64,000 nucleotides of DNA from Streptomyces noursei (GCF_001646665.1 NZ_LWBU01000405.1:161772-225771), one strand, 5' to 3'; shown: positions 18,253-26,666, counted from the first letter of the stretch. Notes: generated from the letters alone by a model not told the origin. A program made the numbers and translations.

Positions 18253-19326
18253 ATGGCAGACCTTCAGGACCACCCCTGCGCGGCATCTTCCGCGATCGGT
18301 GACTTCGACGACACCCCCGACGGGCTCGCCGAGGCGCCCACCCCGGCAGAGGTCGACATCGAGCGGGCCCGCGTCCTGCTCGCCGCGCAGCTCGTCGTCG
18401 ACGGCCACAACACGCTCGCGCAGGAGCTCGACCGTACGCACTGGCACGACCTCCAGCACGGCTCGGCGTTCCTCGACACCGACATCCCGCGCATCCGCGC
18501 CGGCGGCGTCGGCGCCCAGTTCTGGTCGCTGCACGTGCCTCCGGGGCCCGCCGCCGTGCAGGAGACGCTGGACCGAATAGACGCCGTGCGCACCCTCGTG
18601 GAGTCGTGCCCCGAGGCGCTGCGGCTGGCCCTGACCGCCGCCGACATGGTGCAGGCCAGGGACTGCGGCCGGATCGCCTCCCTCCTGGGGCCCGTGTCGG
18701 GCGCCGCGCTGGGGGAGTCGCTGGGCACCCTCCGCGCGTACCACGCGCTCGGTGTCCGCAGCGTCGGCATCGCCGGTACGCGCTGGACGGCCGACCCCGC
18801 CGGTCTGACGCCGTTCGGGGAGGAGGCGGTGCGCGAGATGAACCGCCTCGGGGTCCTCGTCGACCTGTCGGGCGCGTCCGGCGCCACCATGGAGCGGGTG
18901 CTGGACATCTCCAAGGCGCCGGTGATCCTGTCCCACTCGGCGGCCCAGGCCCTGACCCCGCACGCGGTGAACGTCCCCGACGAGGTGCTGCTCCGGCTGC
19001 GCGCCAACGGCGGGGTGTGCATGGTCAGCTTCGCCCCGGACCAGGTGACCCGCCGTGCCGACCAGCCCGCCACCCTCTGGGACGTGGCCGATCATGTCGA
19101 GCACGTCCGCGAGGTCGCCGGCCCGGAGTGCGTGGGTCTGGCGGGTTCGTACGGGCTGACCGCCGACGCCCCGCACACCATCGGTCTGGAGGACGCGTCC
19201 TCGTACCCGAACCTGATCGCCGAGTTGTTGCACCGCGACTGGGCCGAGGCGGACATCGCGGGGCTGACGTGGGGCAACGCGGCCCGGGTCGTGCGCGAGG
19301 CGGCGGACGCGGCACAACCGGTGTGA
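18253..19326 (+). CDS. Dipeptidase-like (M19) protein that has lost its metal ligands
   Basis: A 357-residue paralogue of the dipeptidase upstream, alignable along most of its length (for example RIRAGGVGAQFWSLHV, FGEEAVREMNRLGVLVDLS, SSYPNLIAELLHRDW, LTWGNAARV). Zinc-site residues are replaced. GHND has become GHNT. GAEGGHS has become GPVSGAA, losing the bridging Glu. LTHNDN has become IAGTRW, losing a His. GGDYDG has become AGSYGL, losing the Asp. Only the SHS histidine remains. It is therefore probably not a metallopeptidase; a binding or regulatory role is possible. It has a 40-residue acidic N-terminal extension. ATG 18253 follows GGAG; the frame upstream to 17890 is not coding. Confidence 0.82.
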   Translation: MADLQDHPCAASSAIGDFDDTPDGLAEAPTPAEVDIERARVLLAAQLVVDGHNTLAQELDRTHWHDLQHGSAFLDTDIPRIRAGGVGAQFWSLHVPPGPAAVQETLDRIDAVRTLVESCPEALRLALTAADMVQARDCGRIASLLGPVSGAALGESLGTLRAYHALGVRSVGIAGTRWTADPAGLTPFGEEAVREMNRLGVLVDLSGASGATMERVLDISKAPVILSHSAAQALTPHAVNVPDEVLLRLRANGGVCMVSFAPDQVTRRADQPATLWDVADHVEHVREVAGPECVGLAGSYGLTADAPHTIGLEDASSYPNLIAELLHRDWAEADIAGLTWGNAARVVREAADAAQPV

Positions 19327-19329
19327 CCG

Positions 19330-19710
19330 CTACGCCCGGCACAGGCAGAAGGGGTGCCCCGCCGGGTCGGCGTACACGCGGAAGCCCCGCTTGCCTCCGT
19401 CGTCGTCGACGTCCAGCGGCCGGGCGCCCAGCGCGAGGACCTGTTCCTCGGCGGCGTCGATGTCGTCGACGTCCAGGTCGAGGTGGAGCTGCTGGGAGTT
19501 CCGGTCGGCCCGCGGCCACTCGGGCGGGCGCAGGTCGGGCACCTGCTGGAAGGCGAGCCGTTGCCCGCCCGGGAGGTACAGGTCGATCCAGTGCTCGTCC
19601 TCGGTCTGGTCGTCCTTGATCTCGCCGCCGAGGACGGCGGCGTAGAACTCGGCGAGCCGGCGGGGCTCGGGACAGTCGATCGCGGTCAGTGCGAGTGTCG
19701 CAAAAGCCAT
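19330..19710 (-). CDS. VOC-superfamily (glyoxalase/bleomycin-resistance-like) protein
   Basis: A 126-residue single VOC module. It has the paired beta-alpha-beta-beta-beta layout: LTAIDCPEPRRLAEFYAAVLGGEI (about 7-30), HWIDLYLPGGQRLAFQQV (about 39-56), LHLDLDVDDIDAAEEQVLALGA (about 74-95) and FRVYADPAGHPFCLCRA at the end. Most proteins of this type bind a metal through His/Glu side chains, but the substrate cannot be predicted. Start at ATG 19710. The much longer minus-strand frame through 20931 is an artefact that joins the shadow of the ugd gene. Confidence 0.82.
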   Translation of the reverse strand: MAFATLALTAIDCPEPRRLAEFYAAVLGGEIKDDQTEDEHWIDLYLPGGQRLAFQQVPDLRPPEWPRADRNSQQLHLDLDVDDIDAAEEQVLALGARPLDVDDDGGKRGFRVYADPAGHPFCLCRA

Positions 19711-19730
19711 GGCGCCCGGGTGCCCGTGCG

Positions 19731-19774
19731 GCGCCCCGCCATGCCTGCCGCGGCGCCCCGCCATGCCTGCCGCG
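19731..19774. repeat. Perfect 22-bp tandem duplication
   Basis: Two exact copies of a 22-base unit (GCGCCCCGCC then ATGCCTGCCGCG) lie head to tail. They are followed at 19779-19822 by a second short repeat built on GGGGACCCGGTC. Both sit between the VOC gene and ugd. Confidence 0.85.
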
Positions 19775-19814
19775 GGCCGGTCAGGCCCGGGGACCCGGTC
19801 GGCCGGGGACCCGG

Positions 19815-21158
19815 TCAGGCCCGGGGGCGGCCCATCGCGCGGAAGGTCCAGCCCGCCTCGCGCCAGCGCTCCGCGTCGAGGGCGTTGCGGCCGTCGAGGA
19901 TGACGCGGGACGTCACGGCCTCGCCCAGCTCGGCGGGGTCGAGGTCGCGGAACTCGCTCCACTCCGTCAGGTGCAGCACGATGTCGGCGCCCCGCACCGC
20001 GTCCAGGGCGGTGTCGGCGTACCCGAGCGTGGGGAACAGCCGGCGCGCGTTGTCCATGCCCTTGGGGTCGTACACGGTGACCTGGCCGCCCTGGAGGTGG
20101 ATCTGACCGGCGACGTTCAGGGCGGGCGAGTCGCGTACGTCGTCGGAGTTCGGCTTGAACGTGGCGCCCAGGACGGCGACCCGCTTGCCGAGGAAGGTGC
20201 CGTCGCCGAGGGCCTCGCGCGCCATGCCGACCATCTGGCCGCGGCGCCGCATGTTGATGGAGTCGATCTCGCGCAGGAAGGTCAGGGCCTGGTCGGCGCC
20301 CAGCTCGCCGGCGCGGGCCATGAAGGCCCGGATGTCCTTGGGCAGGCAGCCGCCGCCGAAGCCGATCCCGGCGCGGAGGAACTTGGCGCCGATCCGCTCG
20401 TCGTAGCCGATGGCCTCCGCGAGCTTGACGACGTCGCCGCCGGCGGCCTCGCAGACCTCGGCCATCGCGTTGATGAAGGAGATCTTCGTCGCCAGGAAGG
20501 AGTTCGCGGCGGTCTTGACGAGTTCCGCGGTCGGGAAGTCGGTGACGACGAACGGCGACCCTTCCTCCATGGGTGTGGCGTACACCTCGCGCAGCAGCTT
20601 CTCCGCCGCCGCGCTCTCCACGCCCACCACGATCCGGTCGGGGTGCAGGGTGTCGTCCACGGCGAAGCCCTCGCGCAGGAACTCCGGGTTCCACGCCAGT
20701 TCCGCGTCCGCGCCCACCGGCGCCCGGTCGGCGAGGAGCCGGGCGAGCCGCTCCGCGCTGCCGACCGGCACGGTCGACTTGCCGACGACCAGCGCGGGCC
20801 GCCGCAGGTGCGGGGCGAGCGAGCCGAAGGCGGCGTCGACGTACCGCATGTCGCACGCGTAGTCGCCCTGCTTCTGCGGAGTGTTCACGCAGACGAAGTG
20901 GACGTCGCCGAACTCGCCGACCTCCTCCCACGAGGTGGTGAAGCGCAGCCGCCCGGTGGAGCCCTCGATCCCGGCGACGTGCTTGCGCAGCAGGTCCTCC
21001 AGTCCGGGCTCGTACATCGGGACGCGGCCCGCCGACAGCATGTCGATCTTCTCGGGGACGACGTCCAGCCCGAGCACCTCGAAACCCAGCTCCGCCATGG
21101 CCGCCGCATGGGTGGCGCCGAGGTATCCGGTGCCGATCACGGTGATCTTGAGGGCCAT
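19815..21158 (-). CDS. UDP-glucose 6-dehydrogenase
   Basis: A 447-residue nucleotide-sugar dehydrogenase that oxidises UDP-glucose to UDP-glucuronate with two NAD+. The Rossmann start is MALKITVIGTGYLGATHAAAMAELGFEVLGLD. Further motifs are VCVNTPQKQG near 85, AWNPEFLREGFA near 152 and the active-site Cys in GIGFGGGCLPKDIRAF near 267, then LGATFKPNSDDVRDSPAL near 325. It supplies uronic acid for surface polymers. GGAG six bases before ATG 21158 sets the start. UDP- rather than GDP-sugar preference rests on overall similarity only. Confidence 0.9.
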   Translation of the reverse strand: MALKITVIGTGYLGATHAAAMAELGFEVLGLDVVPEKIDMLSAGRVPMYEPGLEDLLRKHVAGIEGSTGRLRFTTSWEEVGEFGDVHFVCVNTPQKQGDYACDMRYVDAAFGSLAPHLRRPALVVGKSTVPVGSAERLARLLADRAPVGADAELAWNPEFLREGFAVDDTLHPDRIVVGVESAAAEKLLREVYATPMEEGSPFVVTDFPTAELVKTAANSFLATKISFINAMAEVCEAAGGDVVKLAEAIGYDERIGAKFLRAGIGFGGGCLPKDIRAFMARAGELGADQALTFLREIDSINMRRRGQMVGMAREALGDGTFLGKRVAVLGATFKPNSDDVRDSPALNVAGQIHLQGGQVTVYDPKGMDNARRLFPTLGYADTALDAVRGADIVLHLTEWSEFRDLDPAELGEAVTSRVILDGRNALDAERWREAGWTFRAMGRPRA

Positions 21159-21338
21159 ACGGTGCTCCATTGACGTACGGGAGGGAGTGCGGGCCCGAGC
21201 ATAGTCGGGCCCGGGGCCGGGCACCGTTCCTCCGGGACCGGGGCTGTCGTCAAACTCACGTATGCCGGACTCCGCCCGGCCCACTAAAATTCGGGTTACT
21301 TAACGGTAGTTAGCAGCAGTCCAGGGGAGTGAGAGAAA

Positions 21339-22496
21339 GTGGCGGGAACGCCTGACTTCGATCTGTACCGCCCGTCCGAGGAGCACGACATGCTCCGGGA
21401 CACCGTCCGCTCGCTCGCCGAGGCCAAGATCCTTCCGTTCGCCGCCGCGGTGGACGAGGAGGCCCGCTTCCCGCAGGAGGCGCTGGACGCGCTCGTCGCC
21501 TCCGACCTGCACGCCGTCCACGTGCCCGAGAGCTACGGCGGCGCCGGTGCCGACGCGCTCGCGACCGTGATCGTCATCGAGGAGGTGGCCCGCGTCTGCG
21601 CGTCGTCCTCCCTGATCCCGGCCGTCAACAAGCTCGGCTCGCTCCCCGTGATCCTCTCCGGCTCCGAGGAGCTGAAGAAGAAGTACCTGGGCCCGCTCGC
21701 CAAGGGCGACGCGATGTTCTCCTACTGCCTGAGCGAGCCCGACGCGGGCTCGGACGCCGCCGGCATGAAGACGAAGGCGGTCCGCGACGGCGACCACTAC
21801 GTGCTCAACGGTGTGAAGCGCTGGATCACCAACGCGGGCGTCTCGGAGTTCTACACGGTCATGGCCGTGACGGACCCGACCAAGCGCTCCAAGGGCATCA
21901 GCGCCTTCGTCGTCGAGAAGGGCGACGAGGGCGTCTCCTTCGGCGCGCCGGAGAAGAAGCTCGGCATCAAGGGCTCCCCGACCCGCGAGGTCTACCTCGA
22001 CAACGTCCGCATCCCCGCCGACCGCATGATCGGCGAGGAGGGCACGGGCTTCGCCACCGCGATGAAGACCCTGGACCACACCCGCATCACCATCGCGGCC
22101 CAGGCCCTCGGCATCGCCCAGGGCGCCCTGGACTACGCCAAGGGTTACGTGAAGGAGCGCAAGCAGTTCGGCAAGCCGATCGCCGACTTCCAGGGCATTC
22201 AGTTCATGCTGGCCGACATGGCGATGAAGATCTCCGCCGCCCGCGCCCTCACCTACCAGGCCGCCGCCGCCTCCGAGCGCGGCGACGCCGACCTGACCTA
22301 CCTCGGCGCGGCGGCCAAGTGCTTCGCCTCCGACGTCGCGATGGAGGCCACCACGGACGCCGTCCAGCTCCTCGGCGGCTACGGCTACACCCGCGACTAC
22401 CCGGTCGAGCGCATGATGCGCGACGCCAAGATCACCCAGATCTACGAGGGCACCAACCAGGTCCAGCGCATCGTCATGGCCCGCAACCTGCCGTAA
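21339..22496 (+). CDS. Acyl-CoA dehydrogenase
   Basis: A 385-residue FAD flavoprotein. Family signatures are MFSYCLSEPDAGSDAAGMKTKAV (about 125-147), KRWITNAGVSEFYTVMAV (about 160-177), and FAMRMIG-type VYLDNVRIPADRMIGEEGTGF with YVKERKQFGKPIADFQGIQF (about 268-287) and LLGGYGYTRDYPVERMMRDAKITQIYEGTNQVQRIVMAR at the end, with the catalytic Glu in YEGT. It catalyses alpha,beta-dehydrogenation of a fatty or branched acyl-CoA. It starts at GTG. An AT-rich segment, TTACTTAACGGTAGTTA, 22-40 bases before the start is unusual here and may hold an operator. A strong terminator follows. Confidence 0.94.
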   Translation: MAGTPDFDLYRPSEEHDMLRDTVRSLAEAKILPFAAAVDEEARFPQEALDALVASDLHAVHVPESYGGAGADALATVIVIEEVARVCASSSLIPAVNKLGSLPVILSGSEELKKKYLGPLAKGDAMFSYCLSEPDAGSDAAGMKTKAVRDGDHYVLNGVKRWITNAGVSEFYTVMAVTDPTKRSKGISAFVVEKGDEGVSFGAPEKKLGIKGSPTREVYLDNVRIPADRMIGEEGTGFATAMKTLDHTRITIAAQALGIAQGALDYAKGYVKERKQFGKPIADFQGIQFMLADMAMKISAARALTYQAAAASERGDADLTYLGAAAKCFASDVAMEATTDAVQLLGGYGYTRDYPVERMMRDAKITQIYEGTNQVQRIVMARNLP

Positions 22497-22522
22497 CACG
22501 CGCGCCCCCGCGACCGCACAGG

Positions 22523-22551
22523 ACGGCCCCCGGCGATCCGCCGGGGGCCGT
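22523..22551 (+). terminator. Terminator after the acyl-CoA dehydrogenase gene
   Basis: Perfect 13-bp stem ACGGCCCCCGGCG / CGCCGGGGGCCGT with an ATC loop. Confidence 0.85.
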
Positions 22552-22604
22552 TGCGGTTAGGCTGCGCTGCCGCACAACCAGCACAGCACCAGGTGGGAGT
22601 CCCC

Positions 22605-23252
22605 ATGAGTGTGGATCGACAGATCTCCGCACTGCTCAAGCAGATAGCGACCCAGGACGTCGTGGTCGTCACCAACGAGTTCTCCCACGCGGGGCGGGCC
22701 GCCACGCTCGCGCACGTCGTCGAGCACTACGGCTTCGAGTACGCCGAGACCCGGCGCGAGGGTCACAACAGCCGGACCCTCGCCGTCTACCTGTACCGCG
22801 ACCCCGCGCCCGAGGCCCGCGCCCGTGAGGCGGCGACCATCGCCGCGCACCCGCAGGCGGGCATGGGCGGTACGGTGCCCGGCCTCCAGCCCGGGACGCT
22901 GAAGCCGACGCCCGAGGCGGCGGAGGCGGTCGCCCTGACGAAGGCCCGCATCGGGTTCGACGTCATGACGCAGATGGCCGGGGCGCGGAAGATGGGCTTC
23001 GCCTGGTTCTGCGTGGCGGGCCTGGTGGTGACGCTGCTGATCTGCCAGATGTACGTCGCCGCTCTCGCGGGCGGTGCCGCCCTGGCCGGGCTCCTCCTGG
23101 GAGGCGTCAAGATCGGCGAGGTCCGCCGGCAGCGCCTCGCCCAGCGCCTCCAGGAGGCGGGCTTCACCCCCGTCCAGGACGAGACGGGACGCCGGCGCTT
23201 CCTCCGCCCCGGCCAGCAGCTCCCCGGCCACGCGAACCCCTTCGCGGCCTGA
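22605..23252 (+). CDS. Conserved hypothetical membrane protein
   Basis: A 215-residue protein of unknown function. Residues 1-70 form an alpha/beta region (ISALLKQIATQDVVVVTNEFSHAGRAATLAHVVEHYGFEYAETRREGHNSRTLAVYLYR). Two adjacent membrane helices follow at about 146-182 (FAWFCVAGLVVTLLICQMYVAALAGGAALAGLLLGG), and the C-terminus is basic and cytosolic-looking. ATG 22605 has GGGAG seven bases upstream. It converges with the Uma2 gene through a hairpin that contains both stop codons. Confidence 0.7.
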   Translation: MSVDRQISALLKQIATQDVVVVTNEFSHAGRAATLAHVVEHYGFEYAETRREGHNSRTLAVYLYRDPAPEARAREAATIAAHPQAGMGGTVPGLQPGTLKPTPEAAEAVALTKARIGFDVMTQMAGARKMGFAWFCVAGLVVTLLICQMYVAALAGGAALAGLLLGGVKIGEVRRQRLAQRLQEAGFTPVQDETGRRRFLRPGQQLPGHANPFAA

Positions 23253-23270
23253 CGGCCGGAGCGGTCAGGC
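23247..23270. terminator. Hairpin holding both stop codons of two converging genes
   Basis: Inverted repeat GCCTGAC / GTCAGGC with a 10-base loop. The TGA of the plus-strand gene lies in one arm and the TGA of the minus-strand gene in the other. The stem is only 7 bp, so terminator strength is uncertain. Confidence 0.45.
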
Positions 23271-23861
23271 GTCGGCGTACCGGGGGAGGTCCGTGGTCGG
23301 GATGGTCCACTCGCCGATGGTGACGTCCTCGCCGTACACGAACTCCTTGCGGGTGGCGTAGCGCGGGCCCGACGGGGTCGCGTGGATGTCGGACAGGACG
23401 GCCCCGGAACCCGTGCGCGGATCGAAGATCACGTAGATGGGGATGCCGAGCAGCGCGTAGTCCCGCATCTTGCCGACCCAGTCGTTGTCGGGGTTGGAGC
23501 GGGACACGACTTCGATGGCGGCGATGAGAGTACGAGGGTCGAACCTCCCGTCCCCCTCCATGTCCGCCTCGGCGATCACCATCACGTCGGGGTGGCGCAT
23601 GATGCCCTCGGGCTCGTCCTCCACGTCGGGCTCTCCCGTATGGGCCGCCAGTTCGTCGGGCATGACCCGCTCAAGACGCTTGCGGACGCGTAGCACCGTG
23701 AGCTCATGCGGTTTCCCGGGCGCCATCATGTCGTGGACGATTCCTTCCTTGGTGATCTCGAACTTGCCGGGAAGGGTGTCGTCCATCGAGGACACGAAGT
23801 CCCGCATCGTCCGGTACAGGTAGTGCGTCTCCCGCTGCGCGTCGTCCGGGGCGATGCTCAT
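23265..23861 (-). CDS. Uma2-family (DUF820) endonuclease-like protein
   Basis: A 198-residue protein with the restriction-endonuclease-like Uma2 core: HPDVMVIAEAD (about 105-115, metal-binding Asp), TLIAAIEVVSRSNPDNDWVGKMRDYALLGIPIYVIFDPRTG (about 127-167, with the Glu and Lys of the PD-(D/E)xK site). Streptomyces carry many such genes and their biological role is unknown. GAGGAG eight bases upstream sets ATG 23861. The upstream in-frame ATG at 23870 is less likely. Confidence 0.87.
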   Translation of the reverse strand: MSIAPDDAQRETHYLYRTMRDFVSSMDDTLPGKFEITKEGIVHDMMAPGKPHELTVLRVRKRLERVMPDELAAHTGEPDVEDEPEGIMRHPDVMVIAEADMEGDGRFDPRTLIAAIEVVSRSNPDNDWVGKMRDYALLGIPIYVIFDPRTGSGAVLSDIHATPSGPRYATRKEFVYGEDVTIGEWTIPTTDLPRYADA

Positions 23862-23913
23862 GGCGTGCGCTCCTCGTCGTCGGTGCCCGGGGGCAAGGAT
23901 CGTCACGTTCATG

Positions 23914-24771
23914 CTAGGCGGCCTCCGGGAGATCGGACCGGCAGTCGCGGCAGCGGCCCGGCTCCGGTGCCCGGAAGGCACGCTCGCAGGTGTCGCAGGT
24001 CTGGAACGGGTCTCTCGTGGGCTTGGGCGCGGCTGCCGGCAGCGGTGGTGGCAGGAGTGCGGTGAGCCGGTGGGCGAGGAGTCCGGCGGGCTGTTTCAGC
24101 CGGTCGGGCAGGTCGGCCGTCAGCGCGTGGCGTACGGCGTCGGGGTGCGCGTCGCGCTCCAGCCAGGCGGCCACGGCGGGCGCCAGGCGCCGGACGTCGT
24201 GCTCGCCCAGCAGCAGCCGCGGGTCGTCGCGGCGCAGCCCGGCCAGGAGGTCGGCGGCCACCCGGTGCCGCTCCAGGTCCGGAGCCTGCGGCTGGGGGAG
24301 CGGTGGGCGGGACGGGGCGGGCTCCTGCTGCGGTACGGGCTCGGGCGCGGGCTCGGGCTCCGGTTCCGGTTCCGGCGGCGACGGCGGTGCCGGGGCCGGG
24401 ACGGCGGCGCCCGGGCGGTCGTACGCGACCGTGCGGGTGATCAGCTCACCGCCGGGGAGGCGGACCAGCGTGCGCTCCAGGTAGTGGTGTTCCTCCAGCT
24501 CCCGCAGCGCGGCGGCGATCCGGGCCTCGCTCTCCGGGAACCGGTCGGCCAGCGCCTTGATGCGGACCTGCGCCCCGTCGGGCAGCGACTGGATGTGTAC
24601 GGCGAGCCCGATCGCCACCAGCGACAGCTCGCGGTGCTGGGCGAGATGGTTGCCGACGACCGTGAAGCGGTCGGTGTGGCGTGCCCTCACGTGGCGGACA
24701 CCGGAACCGGTGACGCGGCCGCGAAGACGGGACGAGGCGCGCGAGGGCGCGCTAACCTGCTGGGTATCCAT
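23914..24771 (-). CDS. Helix-turn-helix protein with C-terminal CxxC zinc-ribbon-like tail
   Basis: A 285-residue protein. An N-terminal winged-helix region (about 30-125) includes LSLVAIGLAVHIQSLPDGAQVRIKALADRFPESEARIAAALRELEEHHYLERTLVRLPGGELITRTVAYD. This is the MarR/replication-initiator style of wHTH seen in many actinomycete proteins. A Pro/Glu-rich linker (PPEPEPEPEPAPEP) follows, then a helical region, and finally CDTCERAFRAPEPGRCRDC, two CxxC pairs that could bind zinc. Such proteins are common in Streptomyces but uncharacterised, and DNA binding is inferred. GGAG seven bases upstream supports ATG 24771. The region 24772-25013 upstream contains no recognised gene. Confidence 0.72.
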   Translation of the reverse strand: MDTQQVSAPSRASSRLRGRVTGSGVRHVRARHTDRFTVVGNHLAQHRELSLVAIGLAVHIQSLPDGAQVRIKALADRFPESEARIAAALRELEEHHYLERTLVRLPGGELITRTVAYDRPGAAVPAPAPPSPPEPEPEPEPAPEPVPQQEPAPSRPPLPQPQAPDLERHRVAADLLAGLRRDDPRLLLGEHDVRRLAPAVAAWLERDAHPDAVRHALTADLPDRLKQPAGLLAHRLTALLPPPLPAAAPKPTRDPFQTCDTCERAFRAPEPGRCRDCRSDLPEAA

Positions 24772-25013
24772 CGGGAAGCTCCGTACTTCCTTGATGGTCA
24801 GGCCCTCGATCGGGATTGCCGTCCCGGCCGGGGGCCGACGTCTGTCTGTGGTTGTCGCCGCGAGCATATGCCTGCCAACCCGCCCCAAAGCCAGCCGAAT
24901 TGGGCAAGGTCACCCGCGAGGGTGACAGGCGACGGTGGGGTGGGTCGGGTGGTTCTCCCGTTCCTCACAGACGTTCTTTGATCTTTTGCGTCGTGCGCCA
25001 CCGCGTCGCGGAC

Positions 25014-25043
25014 CACCGGGTCGCGGAAACCCGCGACCCGGTG
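25014..25043. terminator. Terminator after the ATP-binding regulator gene (minus strand)
   Basis: Perfect 13-bp stem CACCGGGTCGCGG / CCGCGACCCGGTG with an AAAC loop, seven bases beyond the stop codon of the minus-strand gene at 25051. Confidence 0.85.
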
Positions 25044-25050
25044 CGACCGG

Positions 25051-25491
25051 TCACGGTACGAGGTCGAGCTCGGCCCAGACGGTCTTGCGGGGCACGGGCC
25101 CGGCCGTGACGCCCCACCGGTCGGCGAGCGCCTCGACGATCAACAGGCCGCGCCCGCACTCGTCGTCACCGGCCGGTGCGCCCACCTCCCCGGGGCCGGG
25201 CGGCAACCGGTCCCCGCGCGTGTCGGTGACCGCGATCCGCAGCCACTTCCCCCCGCCCTCGACGCAGAGGTCGAGCCGGAAGTCCCGGCCCGCCACGCGC
25301 CCGTGGAACGCTGCGTTGACGGCCAGCTCGCCGACGATCTGCGCGGCCGACGCCGACGGCAGCCCCCAGTCGGCCAGTTGGGCCGTCGTCAGCAGGCGGG
25401 CGAGGCGGGCGCCACGGCGGGTGGGGGAGAGCAGCACCGTGAACTGCCGCGCAGGAGCGGAAGGTTCGGTTCGGGTGATTTCCAGGTTCAC
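25051..25491 (-). CDS. GHKL ATP-binding protein (anti-sigma-kinase-like), divergent from XRE regulator
   Basis: A 146-residue single HATPase domain. It has SPTRRGARLARLLTTAQLADWG, the N-box QIVGELAVNAAFHGRVAGRDFRLDLCV, LRIAVTDTRGDRLPP and the lid region CGRGLLIVEALADRWGVTAGPVPRKTVWAELDL. It resembles RsbW-like proteins. In Streptomyces such genes very often stand beside an XRE/DUF5753 regulator and a DUF397 gene, as here. The GTG at 25491 (MNLEITRTEP) is chosen from where family similarity begins. An in-frame start at 25581 would add 30 residues, and no clear ribosome site separates them. Confidence 0.8.
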   Translation of the reverse strand: MNLEITRTEPSAPARQFTVLLSPTRRGARLARLLTTAQLADWGLPSASAAQIVGELAVNAAFHGRVAGRDFRLDLCVEGGGKWLRIAVTDTRGDRLPPGPGEVGAPAGDDECGRGLLIVEALADRWGVTAGPVPRKTVWAELDLVP

Positions 25492-25625
25492 GTGACTCAG
25501 CGTGGCCGCCCGGTGCTTACGCTGACCAGAGCGACGCGTGTACGGACAGTGACTGTCCAGCCGGTGCACGGCCCTGTCCATCGGGTACGCCGTCGCGCAC
25601 GGACACGGGCGGAGGCGGGTGTCGT

Positions 25626-26462
25626 ATGACGGACGAACCGGAACAGGACGTCGACCTGGAGGACGACTCCGGAGCGGTGATCGCGGCGGTCGGACGGCAG
25701 GTCAGGCTGTGGCGCGAGGCCGCCAACATGCGCGCGGCGGACCTGGGCGCGGCCATCGGGTACGGCGAGAACCAGGTCTACAAGGTGGAGGCCGGCAAGC
25801 GCATCCCCAAGCCGGAGTTCCTGGACAGGGCGGACGAGGCCCTGGGCGCGGGCGGCAAGCTCGCCGCGATGAAGAAGGACGTGGCTGAGGCCCGGTACCC
25901 GAAGAAGGTCCGCGACCTGGCCAAGCTGGAGGCCGACGCGGTCGAGATGGGGGCGTACGCCAGTGTCACGATCCACGGCCTGTTGCAGACCGAGGAATAC
26001 GCCCGCGCGTTGTGCGGAGAACGCCGACCCGCTTTCTCCGAGGAAGAAGTGGAGCGGCGGGTAGCCGCGCGCATGGCCCGGCAGTCGGTATTCGAGCGGC
26101 AACCGGCCCCGCTCCTCACCTTCGTTCTGGAGGAGGCGACTCTGAGGCGGCCGACCGGGGGCAGAATGGTGTTGCACCGCCAGCTCGAACGCCTGTTGCA
26201 ACTAAGCTCGTTGCGGCACGTGGAGATTCAGGTCATGCCGACGGAAACCGAGGAGCACGCGGGCCTCGACGGCTCGCACCGGGTGCTTAAGCTGAGTGAC
26301 GGTACGGCTGTGGGCTACAACGAAGTTCAGCTCACCAGCCGACTGATCAGCGATCCCAAGGAGGTCCAGATCCTTGAGATGCGGTACGGCCTGATCAGGT
26401 CCCAGGCCCTCACGCCTCGGCTGTCACGGGCCTTCGTCGAGAAACTGCTGGGAGAGACATGA
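25626..26462 (+). CDS. XRE-family regulator with DUF5753 (WhiJ-like)
   Basis: A 278-residue protein. The N-terminal helix-turn-helix is VIAAVGRQVRLWREAANMRAADLGAAIGYGENQVYKVEAGKRIPKPEFLDRADEALG (about 18-74). The DUF5753 ligand-like domain follows: AVEMGAYASVTIHGLLQTEEYARALCG, RMARQSVFERQPAPLLTFVLEEATLRRPTGGRMVLHRQLERLL and the LRHVEIQVMPTETEEHAGLDGSHRVLKL block. This is the architecture of S. coelicolor WhiJ and its many paralogues, which work with DUF397 proteins. Its stop overlaps the DUF397 start (ATGA). Confidence 0.9.
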   Translation: MTDEPEQDVDLEDDSGAVIAAVGRQVRLWREAANMRAADLGAAIGYGENQVYKVEAGKRIPKPEFLDRADEALGAGGKLAAMKKDVAEARYPKKVRDLAKLEADAVEMGAYASVTIHGLLQTEEYARALCGERRPAFSEEEVERRVAARMARQSVFERQPAPLLTFVLEEATLRRPTGGRMVLHRQLERLLQLSSLRHVEIQVMPTETEEHAGLDGSHRVLKLSDGTAVGYNEVQLTSRLISDPKEVQILEMRYGLIRSQALTPRLSRAFVEKLLGET

Positions 26463-26641
26463 AGACTGAGCTGACCTGGGTCAAGAGCAGTTATAGCGGG
26501 GCCGACGGCCCCGACTGCGTCGAGGTCGCGGCCGCGGACGACACCGTCCACGTCCGCGACTCCAAGAACGTGCCCGGCCCTCGGCTCGGCTTTGCGCCGG
26601 ACGCCTGGGCCGCCTTCGTGACGTACGCGTCCGGGAGCTGA
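26459..26641 (+). CDS. DUF397 small protein, partner of the XRE regulator
   Basis: A 60-residue DUF397 protein with all family hallmarks: LTWVKSSYSGADGPDCVEVA (about 4-23), VHVRDSKNVPGPRLGF (about 31-46) and AWAAFVTYA near the end. The ATG overlaps the XRE gene stop by four bases, so the two are coupled. DUF397 proteins are thought to modulate the partner XRE regulator, and loss of either in WhiJ-type loci affects development. The specific target here is unknown. Confidence 0.92.
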   Translation: MKTELTWVKSSYSGADGPDCVEVAAADDTVHVRDSKNVPGPRLGFAPDAWAAFVTYASGS

Positions 26642-26666
26642 CCTCCGGCCCCCGGACGCGGCACCG

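Noticed and set aside
18253..19326. Pseudogene call for the second dipeptidase-like gene
   Set aside because: There is no frameshift or stop, the start is well formed and the fold-defining segments are kept. Loss of ligands alone fits a maintained pseudoenzyme better than decay.
19731..19825. Insertion-sequence end or att site at the short tandem repeats near the VOC gene
   Set aside because: No transposase or integrase, no terminal inverted repeats and no tRNA nearby; simple slippage duplication explains it.
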